64,000 nucleotides of DNA from JBCBAP01 sp038532435 (lineage in GTDB: Bacteria > Pseudomonadota > Alphaproteobacteria > Rhodobacterales > Rhodobacteraceae): positions 1 to 64,000 of the forward strand of contig JBCBAP010000010.1 of the NCBI GenBank assembly GCA_038532435.1, written 5' to 3'. Shown here piece by piece: positions 26,289-34,604 of this stretch (the first letter of the stretch is position 1; each line of letters starts with the position of its first letter). The notes below the pieces were generated by a model. That model did no database searches, had not been told where the DNA came from, and saw nothing but the letters and a program-made list of their open reading frames with translations. Made by a program: the position numbers and the translations under genes.

Positions 26289-27089
26289 TCATGTTGGGGC
26301 CGCGGTGGGGCGGTTCGCGGATCTTTGCAATCGGAAGAAGATCAGCGCCTGACTGACCGCGACAAGGGTGATCGAGATTGCGAAGACGAGCGTGCCGATG
26401 GCGTTCACCTGTGGATCGATCGTGCCCTGTACGATCTCCAACACATGCACCGGCAGCGTCTTGTTCAGCCCACTCACGAACCAGGCGACGGTAAACTCGT
26501 CGAAGGAAACGGCGGCGGTCAGGAACAGGGATGACAGGATCGCAGGTTTGCAGAAGGGCAGGATCACGTTGCGCATCGCCATCCACTCGCTGGCACCAAG
26601 GTTCCAGGCGGCCGCCTCCAGACTTTCGTCGATCTGCGACAGCCGCAGCCGGATGATCGCCATCGCGAAGGGGGCGGTCAGCACGGTGTGGGCCGCGATG
26701 ATCGAAACGATATGCCCCGACATGCCGACCCGGCTGAACCACGCGAGCATCGCAAGGGCGATGATGATCAGCGGGATCGTCGGGGGCAGCAGGATGATGG
26801 CGAGGAATAGGCTCTTTCCGCGGAAGCTGTAGCGATAGTCCGTGTACGCGGTGCAGAAACCGAGGAGCGTCGCCAGCACGCAGGTGCAGCCGGAAACGAC
26901 AAGGCTGTTGCGCGCCGCCCGCCAGAAATCCGGATCGGAAAAGATCGTCTCGTACCATACAGTCGTGAACGCCTTGAAAGGCAGCGTGGGAAAGCGGTCG
27001 GAGTTGAACGAGAAGAGGAGGCTCACGACGATCGGCAGGAAGATGAAGCCGATCACCAGCAACAGATATGCCCGCAGAAACCACGTCAC
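26289..27089 (-). CDS. ABC importer permease (PotC type)
   Basis: A 266-residue inner-membrane permease with six helices. The EAA loop that docks the ATPase reads EAAAWNLGASEWMAMRNVILPF. The GTG start at 27089 forms a GTGA overlap with the stop of the other permease, so the pair is translationally coupled. The upstream extension of the frame is antisense-like and was dropped. Confidence 0.92.
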   Translation of the reverse strand: MTWFLRAYLLLVIGFIFLPIVVSLLFSFNSDRFPTLPFKAFTTVWYETIFSDPDFWRAARNSLVVSGCTCVLATLLGFCTAYTDYRYSFRGKSLFLAIILLPPTIPLIIIALAMLAWFSRVGMSGHIVSIIAAHTVLTAPFAMAIIRLRLSQIDESLEAAAWNLGASEWMAMRNVILPFCKPAILSSLFLTAAVSFDEFTVAWFVSGLNKTLPVHVLEIVQGTIDPQVNAIGTLVFAISITLVAVSQALIFFRLQRSANRPTAAPT

Positions 27090-27934
27090 CGGCTCGCCCG
27101 CTTCCGATAGGCATACATGATCGCGGCAAACGCGATGGTGAAGAGCGTGAGCATCATCATCACCGCAACCACCGCCGCCCGGGGCCATTGCTGCCCGGAC
27201 TTCGTGGTGTCGATGATCAGGATCGGCAGCGTCGGCGGGTTCGAGCCCCCAAGGTAGAAGGGGGCGACGAAGTCCCCGAAACAGAGGATGAAGGCGAAGA
27301 GTGCCGCGATCACGAACCCTGTCTTACCCGCCGGAAGGATGACGGTCCAAATCGTCCGCGCCGGTGAGCAGCCAAGGTTTCGGGCGGCCTGAATGAGGCG
27401 TGTATCGATGTTCGCCATGGTCACGGTCTGCAGGATCACCACCAGGGGCAGCACGAGCGTGAGGTAGCCCGTGAGGGTGCCAATGGCGGTGTTGAGCAGC
27501 TTGTAAGGGCCGAGCCCGAGAACCCCCAGCGCACCGTTCAGCACGCCAGCCTCCGCAAGGAGTGTGTACCAGCTGAACGTCCGGACGAGGTAGCTGGTGA
27601 AGAACGGGATGATCAGGAGCAGGATTGCCGCCTGCCGCGTCCGGGCGGAGCAGCGAAACGCGAGGAACCAGGCGGCGGGAAACGCAAGAAGCGTCGCCAA
27701 CGCCGCAGCACCCCCGGCCATCAGGATCGTGTAGCGATAGGCCGACCAGACATAGTCGCGGGAGACCATCTTCGCCCAGCTTTCCAGCTCGAACGTTTCG
27801 ACCATGCGGTAGTTCTTCACGACGAAGAACGACATTGCGACGACGAAGATCAACGGGCCGATGAAGAACAGCGCCTGCCAGACGATGATCGGCAGGCGGA
27901 AGGTCAGGGCGTAGAGGTTCAGGCGGCGCATCAC
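27086..27934 (-). CDS. ABC importer permease (PotB type)
   Basis: A 282-residue permease with six membrane helices. Its coupling loop is QAARNLGCSPARTIWTVILP, in the position of the EAA motif. It forms a heterodimer with the PotC-like permease encoded by the overlapping downstream gene. Thirty bases separate it from the binding-protein gene upstream, which suggests a single transcript starting at the binding-protein gene. Confidence 0.92.
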   Translation of the reverse strand: MMRRLNLYALTFRLPIIVWQALFFIGPLIFVVAMSFFVVKNYRMVETFELESWAKMVSRDYVWSAYRYTILMAGGAAALATLLAFPAAWFLAFRCSARTRQAAILLLIIPFFTSYLVRTFSWYTLLAEAGVLNGALGVLGLGPYKLLNTAIGTLTGYLTLVLPLVVILQTVTMANIDTRLIQAARNLGCSPARTIWTVILPAGKTGFVIAALFAFILCFGDFVAPFYLGGSNPPTLPILIIDTTKSGQQWPRAAVVAVMMMLTLFTIAFAAIMYAYRKRASR

Positions 27935-27964
27935 ATGCGCCGCCGGTTGGTTCCGGTCACGGGA

Positions 27965-29092
27965 TCAGGAGTTCTTGTATTCCGACCAGAAATCGTTCCA
28001 GTCCTCCAGCGACTGCTGAACCGGGATATCGCGATAGCTGATACGGCCCTCGTTGATCAGGGTGATCGGATCCTGCGGGTCGCCGTTCACCTGATGGGAG
28101 CGCTGGGCCTCTGCCGCATCGACCTCGTTGAGCAGGGCACGTCCCGCCTTGGTCACCGCATGGCCCGGATAGCCCAGCATCTGCGCCGTCTTCACCTGGC
28201 CCTCCGGCGACATGGTGTAGGCGAGGTACTTGAGCGCGAGATCCGTCTTGGTGGAGGTCTTCGCGATCGAGTAGCTTTCCGTCCACTGGATGCCGCCTTC
28301 CTTCGGCACGACGGAGGCCACGGGCGTGCCGTCACGCTCCAGGATTCCGGTCACCCAGTCCCCGATGCCGACCATCGCGAGCATCTCCCCGTTCTTGAGG
28401 CCGGAGAAGGTGCCGCCGAAGTCGAAGTACCCGCCGACCTGCGGTTTGAGGGACAGGGTCTTTTCCTGCACCGCCTTCCACGCGTCTGTGCCGATGTCGA
28501 AGGGGGAGGCATTGCCCATGAGCAGGCTCATCTGGCCCAGCGACGGCAAGTGCCAGTCGAAATGCCCGACCTTCCCGGTCAGCCGCTTGTCCCAGTAGAT
28601 GTCGTAGCTCGCAGCTTCCTCAGCCGTCAGCACATCCTTGTTGTAGGACACGCCCAGATGGCCGAAACGAGTGATGAGGGAGTAGAGCTTGCCGCCTGCG
28701 TCCCAGTGCCCGGCGAAGGATTTGAAATCATCATGGAGCAGGTCGTCGAACGCGTACGCATTCGGGTCGAGCTCCATCACCAGATCGTTTGCCACCAGCA
28801 GCTTGGCATATTCTGCATCCGTATGGATGATGTCGAACGTGCCCGGCGGGTTCTGCGCAAGTGCGGCGAGCATGTTGTCGCCACCGGCATAGTATTTTGG
28901 AACGAACTTGACGTTGTTAGCCTCTTCGAAGGCACCGACCATATCGGGCTCCGCGGTGCCGTACCAGCCGAGCATGGTCAGCTCAACGGTCTGCGCCCAC
29001 GCGCGGTTGACGAAGGGCGTCGTCAGGGCGACCGAGGCCAGACCCGTCTTCAGAAACGTCCGCTTGGTTTGCACAAACTTGGTGTCCGACAT
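27965..29092 (-). CDS. Periplasmic substrate-binding protein (PotD-like) of the ABC importer
   Basis: A 375-residue exported receptor. The leader KRTFLKTGLASVALTTPFVNRAWA resembles a Tat-type signal (KR pair). The mature part has the family layout: VELTMLGWYGTAEPDMVGAFEEANNVKFV at the N-terminus and GDWVTGILERDGTPVASVVPKEGG in the second lobe. It delivers its ligand to the PotB/PotC-type permeases. The start at 29092 avoids a 97-residue extension that would bury the signal peptide. It is the first gene of a leftward operon of seven genes (receptor, two permeases, ATPase, three enzymes). Confidence 0.92.
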   Translation of the reverse strand: MSDTKFVQTKRTFLKTGLASVALTTPFVNRAWAQTVELTMLGWYGTAEPDMVGAFEEANNVKFVPKYYAGGDNMLAALAQNPPGTFDIIHTDAEYAKLLVANDLVMELDPNAYAFDDLLHDDFKSFAGHWDAGGKLYSLITRFGHLGVSYNKDVLTAEEAASYDIYWDKRLTGKVGHFDWHLPSLGQMSLLMGNASPFDIGTDAWKAVQEKTLSLKPQVGGYFDFGGTFSGLKNGEMLAMVGIGDWVTGILERDGTPVASVVPKEGGIQWTESYSIAKTSTKTDLALKYLAYTMSPEGQVKTAQMLGYPGHAVTKAGRALLNEVDAAEAQRSHQVNGDPQDPITLINEGRISYRDIPVQQSLEDWNDFWSEYKNS

Positions 29093-29236
29093 CCGCTTTC
29101 TCCATTTTGCTTCGATTTTTTCGGTATCACGTTTATCAAGTCCAAGCGCGCGGTCGGCATGCAATTTCAGGCCAACGGACGGAAAACGTGCGAAAAACAC
29201 GCGTAGTGCACAAAAAAAGCCCAGAGGGGCGAAGAA

Positions 29237-29968
29237 ATGAACAGAGCAGATTTCAGGGCGTTGTTTGACACTCCCGGTCCGGTTGTGCTGCCCGTCATCC
29301 ACGTGGTGGACGCCGCCAGGACCTTGGCAAATATCGACGTTCTCGCCTGTGAGGGCGCGCGGGGATGTTTCCTCATCAACCATGATTTTGATGTGGACAC
29401 GTTCCTGCCCATCATCCGCGCGGTGCGTCAGGCGCGGCCTGATCTGTGGATGGGCGTGAACTTTCTGGCCGTCACGGGGCGGGATGCGTTTCCTGTTCTC
29501 GCGCGGTTACAGGAGGAAGAGTGCCGCATCGACGCCTACTGGGCCGACGACGCGCGCATAGACGAGACGCGGGACGCCCAGCCGGAGGCGGAAGCCATCG
29601 CCGCGGCGCGGGACGGATGGCGCGGGCTCTACACCGGTGGAGTGGCCTTCAAGAAGCAGCGCCCCGTGCGGGAGGAGGACGTGCCCCGTGCAGCACGGAC
29701 AGCCACGGGCTGGATGGACATGATCTGCATGTCCGGCACGGCGACAGGGGTCGAGGCGGAAGATGCCAAAATCGCCGCGTTCCGCGATGCCATCGGTGAT
29801 ACGGCGCTGGCTCTGGCCTCTGGCATCACGCCGGAGAATGCCCACCGCTACCGGCAGGTGGATTGCTTTATGGTCGCCACGGGCATCAACTACACAGGCA
29901 ATTTCTACGATATTGACCCGGCACGCCTGCGGCGCCTGCTGGATGTCGCCGCCACTCTGGGGGACTGA
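29237..29968 (+). CDS. BtpA/SgcQ-like TIM-barrel protein
   Basis: A 243-residue soluble protein whose pattern fits a small (beta/alpha)8 barrel of the BtpA/SgcQ group: VVLPVIHVVD, GCFLINHDFDVDTFLPIIRAVR, DLWMGVNFLAV, MDMICMSGTATG, LALASGITPENAHRYRQVDCFMVATGIN. The late glycine-rich strand ends look like a phosphate site (SGTATG, ASGIT, ATGIN). Function is not established for this branch. It is read divergently from the ABC operon and lies 1 base before a phosphoribosyltransferase gene. A step on a ribose phosphate or nucleoside phosphate is a reasonable guess, no more. Confidence 0.65.
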   Translation: MNRADFRALFDTPGPVVLPVIHVVDAARTLANIDVLACEGARGCFLINHDFDVDTFLPIIRAVRQARPDLWMGVNFLAVTGRDAFPVLARLQEEECRIDAYWADDARIDETRDAQPEAEAIAAARDGWRGLYTGGVAFKKQRPVREEDVPRAARTATGWMDMICMSGTATGVEAEDAKIAAFRDAIGDTALALASGITPENAHRYRQVDCFMVATGINYTGNFYDIDPARLRRLLDVAATLGD

Positions 29969-29969
29969 G

Positions 29970-30596
29970 ATGAAAGACGCCGAAAAGGGCCCGCGCGACA
30001 ATCGCTGGTACTTCAGCCTGATGGCACCCAACACGAAGGGCGACCGGTTCGCCTGGCTGGACCCGACCTCGATCTACATAAACGGGGCGGCATTTCAGGA
30101 CCTGCTGTCCGATCTTCTCGCGGATCTGGAGCATCTCGACTTCGATGTCGTCGGCGGCCTCGACACCATGGGCTTCGTGCTGGGCGCAGCCATTGCCGCG
30201 CGGAGGGATGTCGGTTTTCTGCCGATCCGGAAGGCGGGCAAGCTCTGCGTGGAAACCGATCGGGTCACCTTCACCAACTATTCCGGACGCACCCAGGAAA
30301 TGGAGATGCGCATGCCCGCCTTCGCGCCGGACACAAGGGTGCTGCTCGTTGACCAGTGGATCGAGACCGGCGGCACCATGGAGGGGGCGGTGGAGCTTGT
30401 CACCCGACAGGGCGGTCAGGTGAGCGCGCTGTTGGCCATCGCGGCAGAGGACACGCCCCGTGCTTCGGCCCTGCGCGCGCGCTTTCCGGTCGTGACTGCC
30501 ATCCCTCCCGGATCCCGCTGGCAGGAAGAGTGCAACGCGCAAACGCTCTCAAGTTTCGACCACTACGATCCGCGCCGGGCGTTTCCACGGGCGTGA
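29970..30596 (+). CDS. Type I phosphoribosyltransferase (adenine PRTase-like)
   Basis: A 208-residue PRTase. The PRPP loop is RVLLVDQWIETGGTM (about 123-137); the usual acidic pair in this loop is reduced to one Asp followed by Gln-Trp, a variant close to the DDWIETG form in some actinobacterial APT-like proteins. The flexible loop region contains FLPIRKAGKL, as in adenine PRTases. It would join a base to PRPP to make a nucleotide. It follows the BtpA-like gene by one base and faces an importer plus nucleobase deaminase, so base salvage fits. The actual base is unknown. Confidence 0.85.
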   Translation: MKDAEKGPRDNRWYFSLMAPNTKGDRFAWLDPTSIYINGAAFQDLLSDLLADLEHLDFDVVGGLDTMGFVLGAAIAARRDVGFLPIRKAGKLCVETDRVTFTNYSGRTQEMEMRMPAFAPDTRVLLVDQWIETGGTMEGAVELVTRQGGQVSALLAIAAEDTPRASALRARFPVVTAIPPGSRWQEECNAQTLSSFDHYDPRRAFPRA

Positions 30597-30616
30597 GGCC
30601 GGAACGAGGGGAGGTC

Positions 30617-31144
30617 ATGCACCTGCAGGCGCCGAGACAGATCGACACCCACAGGCTTTCCTTGCGTCCAATTTCCATCAGGGACGCGGTGTTCTTCTTC
30701 CGACTGCACGGCGATCCAGCAGTCAGGCGATACCTCGGGGGGGCGGTTCCCCGGCGCGACCGGATCGCACGGCTCGTGGGGCATCTGAGGGGGGCAGTGC
30801 CCGATCATGCTTGGGTCGTGCGGCCTCGATCTGGCGCGCCCGCGCTGGGCCTTATCGAACTGGGGCTGCACAAGGATGGGCTGGACCATGAGATCTCGTA
30901 TCAATTCGCTCCGGAAGCGTGGGGGCAGGGTTTCGCCACGGAGGCAGTTGGCGTGGTCATCGAGCATGGGCTGAGGAAAGCGGGGCTTGCCCGCATCATA
31001 GCGGAGACACAAGGCGCCAACGCAGCCTCCTGCCGATTGCTGGAGCGTCTGGGGCTGCGCGAGGTTGGACGGCTCGACCGGTTCGGGGCCGAGCAGGTAA
31101 TCTACGCGACCGCCGTCATCCCACCGGATGGTTCACCACGGTGA
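30617..31144 (+). CDS. GNAT acetyltransferase (RimJ/RimL type)
   Basis: A 175-residue single-domain N-acetyltransferase. The opening IDTHRLSLRPISIRDAVFFFRLHGDPAVRRYLGG is typical of RimJ/RimL-like enzymes, and the acetyl-CoA loop is APEAWGQGFATEAV. GAGG precedes the ATG at 30617; the much longer frame upstream overlaps the PRTase and is rejected. Its last 29 bp overlap the end of the convergent P-loop kinase gene. The target amine is unknown. Confidence 0.88.
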   Translation: MHLQAPRQIDTHRLSLRPISIRDAVFFFRLHGDPAVRRYLGGAVPRRDRIARLVGHLRGAVPDHAWVVRPRSGAPALGLIELGLHKDGLDHEISYQFAPEAWGQGFATEAVGVVIEHGLRKAGLARIIAETQGANAASCRLLERLGLREVGRLDRFGAEQVIYATAVIPPDGSPR

Positions 31145-31610
31145 ACCCCTCGTCCGGGCTTGGCAGCACGAAGTGCCTTGTGAATGCGTGGAACTGCGCT
31201 TCGGTCACGGAGAACTCGTGCTCCCCTCCGGCGTTTCGCGCCTGGAGACGCGCGAGGCAAAGCGCGTCGGGAGGATCGAGCACGTGGAGCCTGTGGTCCG
31301 CCTCGGTCTGATCGAGGATGGAGCGCATCCAGCGCCGCTGCTCGACCGTGTTGGCCGCGAAGTCGAGTACGACGGACAGCCGTGCATCGAGCAGGGAGGC
31401 CACATGCCCGCGCATCGCGTCCCTCAGCCTGCCCGAACACCGGAGGAAGTCCTGCCCGGTCGCCAGCTGGTCGGCGAAAAGGGTGTGCAGCCACTCATCC
31501 TCCACGATCAGAACGGTCCGGTCCGACCGTGCGAGATCTGCCGCCATCGTCGACTTGCCGGAGGCGATCTTGCCGCAGAGCATGTGCAGTATCGGGGGCG
31601 TGTCGGTCAT
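31116..31610 (-). CDS. P-loop (AAA, zeta-toxin-like) small-molecule kinase
   Basis: A 164-residue ATP-binding protein with Walker A GKIASGKST (13-21), a TVLIVEDEWL acidic strand, and the lid-like region TEADHRLHVLDPPDALCLARLQARN. Such single-domain proteins are usually listed as AAA-family ATP-binding proteins and resemble chloramphenicol phosphotransferase/zeta-toxin kinases. No antitoxin-like partner is encoded beside it, so a toxin role is unlikely. It overlaps the convergent GNAT gene by 29 bp. The substrate is unknown. Confidence 0.8.
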   Translation of the reverse strand: MTDTPPILHMLCGKIASGKSTMAADLARSDRTVLIVEDEWLHTLFADQLATGQDFLRCSGRLRDAMRGHVASLLDARLSVVLDFAANTVEQRRWMRSILDQTEADHRLHVLDPPDALCLARLQARNAGGEHEFSVTEAQFHAFTRHFVLPSPDEGFTVVNHPVG

Positions 31611-31698
31611 GGCTGTTGATCCTCGCTGAAGTCGAACCTGTGTTCGCGACAGTGCCGCCTGTCGGGCGACACTGTCGACCACCTCCGTCCCCCCGGAG

Positions 31699-32427
31699 CT
31701 ACGCGGGGACCGGCTGTCGTCCGGTTTCAGACACATCCTGTCCCCGCAGCAGCAGCCAGAAGGCGAAGCCCACCTCGGACAGCGTCACGATGACAAGCAG
31801 CCCAACCCGCAATGCTCCGAGTGCCGCAACCTCCGGGAAGGCGAAGGCATAGACGCTGTCGAGCAGGTAGCCCCATGCCCCGATCATCAGCCCCACGCCG
31901 ATCGCTCGGGGAAAGCGGCCGGACGTCAGCACCAGGTAGCCCAGCAGCACGAGGTGCAGGGTGAAGAAAACCTGCCAGATCCACACGCCTGCCCGGTGGA
32001 TTTCGAGCAGGAAGCCTGCAAGATCAGCGCGTTGCGCCGCAGTGAAGCTGGTCAGCACCCCGTCGCTGGTCGCCAGCAGATCAGCGCCTGCGTGGAAGAA
32101 AAGCATCGCCGACATCACACTCACCATGCTGAGCCGAGCCATCGCTGCGGCAAAGGAGAGGGTGGGGGAGACCGTTCGGAACATGAAGTAGAGCATCGTC
32201 AGCGCGAGGATCTCCAACACCATCAGCAAGAGGTCCGCCCCGATGCCAAAGTGATAGAGCCCCGTGCGGGACGCGATGTTGGCGACGGTCTGTGCCGCAT
32301 CGGCCTGCACGACGATCTGCGACGGGACGTAGGCGATCGAGAAACCGCCGGCGAGGGCGATGCCCAGATAAAAGACGCCCGTCAGCCTTGCATAGCTGCG
32401 CGAGCCGGGATCGGAGAAGACCTGCAT
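31699..32427 (-). CDS. DUF4386 integral membrane protein
   Basis: A 242-residue protein with about six membrane helices. It follows the DUF4386 pattern: YARLTGVFYLGIALAGGFSIAYV at the start, then RTGLYHFGIGADLLLMVLEILALTMLYFMF, and FLLEIHRAGVWIWQVFFTLHLVLLGYLV with several conserved His and Trp. Function is unknown for the family. The start MQVFSDP is used because the upstream ATG adds an unrelated tail. It is divergent from a LysR gene that may control it. Confidence 0.85.
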   Translation of the reverse strand: MQVFSDPGSRSYARLTGVFYLGIALAGGFSIAYVPSQIVVQADAAQTVANIASRTGLYHFGIGADLLLMVLEILALTMLYFMFRTVSPTLSFAAAMARLSMVSVMSAMLFFHAGADLLATSDGVLTSFTAAQRADLAGFLLEIHRAGVWIWQVFFTLHLVLLGYLVLTSGRFPRAIGVGLMIGAWGYLLDSVYAFAFPEVAALGALRVGLLVIVTLSEVGFAFWLLLRGQDVSETGRQPVPA

Positions 32428-32586
32428 TGCGCGTCCTTTCGCGTGGTTTTGCGCAGACGCCGGATGGCTCATCATCCGCGATGCGCGTGTTGGGTACTGG
32501 GATAAGCTGGCCGCGTGTCGCTGCGGTCACCCGGGATATAGCCAACGTGCTCGATCAACGAAATTGACCTATATCGGATCTCTGCT

Positions 32587-33504
32587 ATGCAGATCTGTAT
32601 GGATTGGTCGGCGATCACCTTCGACTGGAACCGCGTGAGGGCCTTCCTCGTGACCGCCGAGGAGGGATCGCTGTCCGCGGCAGCCCGGGCCCTTGGCCTG
32701 TCGCAACCGACGCTGAGCCGTCAGGTCGACGCGTTGCAGCAGGAGCTTGGCATTGTGCTCTTCGAGCGGTTCGGGCGGGGTCTGGAGCTCACCCCCGCCG
32801 GTGCCGATCTGATCGCCCATGCGCGCCGGATGGGGGAGGGGGCTATGGCGCTTTCCATCGCTGCCCATGGCAAGTCCGACGACATTGCGGGGCTGGTCAC
32901 GCTCTCCGCGTCGGATCTCTATGCGGGGTTGCTGCTGCCGCCGATCCTCAAACGGCTCAAGGCCATCGAGCCAAGCATTACCTTGCGCATCGTCGCGGAT
33001 AACGAGGCCAGCGACCTCTTGCGGCGGGAGGCCGACATCGCGATCCGCAACTTTCGCCCGAAGGAGCCCGACCTGGTCGCCCGCCGACTGCCCGACGCGG
33101 GGGCGAACTTTTTCGCGGCCTCCGCCTACCTCAGGGAGCATGGCCCGCTTGCCACGCCGAACGACTGGTCACGCCCGTCGCTGATCACCCCGGGGGAGGC
33201 GGAAGGCTTTCTCGACGTCCTGGGCAAGATGGGTCTGCCCGCGGTGCCGTCTTCGGTCGCCTACGAGTGCACAAGCTACCTCGCGATGTGGGAGATGGTG
33301 CGCCAGGGCCTCGGCGTCGGGATCATCGACACGGCCATCGGCGACCGGGAGGCGGACGTTGCACGGGCAGCACCGGGTGTGCCGGACATCCCGTTTCCGA
33401 TCTGGCTGACCGCCCACCGGGACATCCTCACGAACCGGCGCATGCGGCGCGTGTTCGACTTTCTGCTGGAGGAGTTGAGTCTGGAGCGTAAGGGCGCGCG
33501 CTGA
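32587..33504 (+). CDS. LysR-family transcriptional regulator
   Basis: A regulator of about 305 residues. The winged HTH is clear (FDWNRVRAFLVTAEEGSLSAAARALGLSQPTLSRQVDALQQELG) and is followed by the two-lobe effector domain. An in-frame ATG at 32599 (MDWSAITFDW) is an equally good start; neither has a ribosome site. It is divergent from the DUF4386 membrane gene, a usual arrangement for LysR proteins and their target. Confidence 0.92.
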   Translation: MQICMDWSAITFDWNRVRAFLVTAEEGSLSAAARALGLSQPTLSRQVDALQQELGIVLFERFGRGLELTPAGADLIAHARRMGEGAMALSIAAHGKSDDIAGLVTLSASDLYAGLLLPPILKRLKAIEPSITLRIVADNEASDLLRREADIAIRNFRPKEPDLVARRLPDAGANFFAASAYLREHGPLATPNDWSRPSLITPGEAEGFLDVLGKMGLPAVPSSVAYECTSYLAMWEMVRQGLGVGIIDTAIGDREADVARAAPGVPDIPFPIWLTAHRDILTNRRMRRVFDFLLEELSLERKGAR

Positions 33505-33522
33505 GCGCCCGCGCCGTCAGCT

Positions 33523-33936
33523 TCAAGGCTTCGAGATCTCGATGCGCTGGACCACCGTCTCCGGCACCGCCCGGGTCAGATCCACGTGCAACAGACCCTG
33601 TTCGAGCCGCGCGGCCCCCACCTCGACGCCATCGGCGAGCACGAAGCTGCGCTGGAACTGACGCGCGGCGATCCCGCGGTGGAGGAAGACGCGCCCCGCG
33701 CTGTCATCCTTCTGCCGCCCACGGATCACGAGCTGGCTGTCCTCGACGGTGATCTCCAGATCCTCCTCGGCAAAGCCCGCGACGGCAAGGGTGATGCGGT
33801 AGGCCGCCTCCCCCAACTGTTCGATATTGTAGGGCGGGTAGCCGTCATTGCCGGATTTGGCGGTGCGCTCCACCAGACGGTCGAGCTCTTCAAATCCCAG
33901 GAGGAAGGGATGCGAGGCGAAGGAGACGCGGGTCAT
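33523..33936 (-). CDS. Small heat-shock protein (Hsp20/IbpA type)
   Basis: A 137-residue alpha-crystallin-type chaperone. It has the IbpA-like opening MTRVSFASHPFLLGFEELDRLVERTAKSGNDGYPPYNIEQ. The alpha-crystallin core (YRITLAVAGFAEEDLEITVEDSQLVIRGRQ) ends in LEQGLLHVDLTRAVPE, and a short C-terminal tail follows. It binds unfolding proteins under stress without ATP. The start at 33936 gives the family's normal length; the frame continues upstream only as non-coding read-through. Confidence 0.93.
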   Translation of the reverse strand: MTRVSFASHPFLLGFEELDRLVERTAKSGNDGYPPYNIEQLGEAAYRITLAVAGFAEEDLEITVEDSQLVIRGRQKDDSAGRVFLHRGIAARQFQRSFVLADGVEVGAARLEQGLLHVDLTRAVPETVVQRIEISKP

Positions 33937-34025
33937 GTCAGGTCCTTGGTTCAAGCGACGCGAGGCGCGGCCCCGTGCGGCAGCCGCACCCGCAATATGG
34001 GGGGAGCGGCTGGGGCGGGCAAGGG

Positions 34026-34604
34026 TCAGTCCCCTACCGCCTCGCGCCAGTGCCGCCGGCAGAGCGAGACATAGCTCTCGTTGCCGCCCACCTGCACCTG
34101 CGGACCGTCCTTGAGCGGTGTGCCATCCGGGCCGAGCCGCACGACCATCGTCGCCTTCCGCCCGCAATGGCAGATCGTGCGCACCTCCCGCATCTCGTCC
34201 GCAATCGCGAGGAGCGTGGCTGACCCGGGGAAGAGCTCCCCCCGGAAATCGACCCGCAGGCCGTAGCACATCACCGGCAGGTCGAGATCGTCCACCGCAC
34301 GCGCGAGCTGCCAGACCTGCTCGCGAGAAAGCCATTGCGCCTCGTCCACCAGCACGCACGTCACCGGCCCTTTCTCGAGGCGGGCCGCGATCATGTCGAA
34401 CAGGTCTGAGGTCTTGGCGTAAGTGTCCGCCTCCGCCGCGATGCCGATGCGCGACGAGATCTGCCCCGTCCCCCCCCGGTCATCGAAATCGGCGGTGAGC
34501 AGATACGTGTCCATCCCCCGCTCGATGTAGTTGTAGGAGGCCTGCAGCAGGATTGTGCTCTTGCCGGCATTCATGGTGGAGTAGTGGAAGTAGAGTTTGG
34601 GCAT
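34026..34604 (-). CDS. tdk: Thymidine kinase (type II)
   Basis: A 192-residue enzyme that phosphorylates thymidine and deoxyuridine in the salvage pathway. The P-loop is STMNAGKST (about 9-17), the Walker B/DEAQ region is VLVDEAQW, and zinc-binding cysteines are seen in TICHCGRKA. The lasso-loop region near the C-terminus (GGNESYVSLCRRHW) is intact. Its ATG shares one base with the stop of the Mrr gene (TAATG), so it is translated by coupling from an apparently foreign gene. Confidence 0.95.
   Translation of the reverse strand: MPKLYFHYSTMNAGKSTILLQASYNYIERGMDTYLLTADFDDRGGTGQISSRIGIAAEADTYAKTSDLFDMIAARLEKGPVTCVLVDEAQWLSREQVWQLARAVDDLDLPVMCYGLRVDFRGELFPGSATLLAIADEMREVRTICHCGRKATMVVRLGPDGTPLKDGPQVQVGGNESYVSLCRRHWREAVGD

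Noticed and set aside
29093..29236. CGTG-N7-CACG dyad between the receptor gene and the BtpA-like gene
   Set aside because: Arms of 4 bp only; cannot be separated from chance without comparison.
31116..31610. Toxin-antitoxin interpretation of the zeta-like kinase
   Set aside because: No small antitoxin gene is adjacent; the neighbours are unrelated metabolic genes on other strands.
33975..33989. GTGCGGC-a-GCCGCAC hairpin between hsp20 and tdk
   Set aside because: Short GC-rich stem with a one-base loop and no T-run; common by chance at this GC content.
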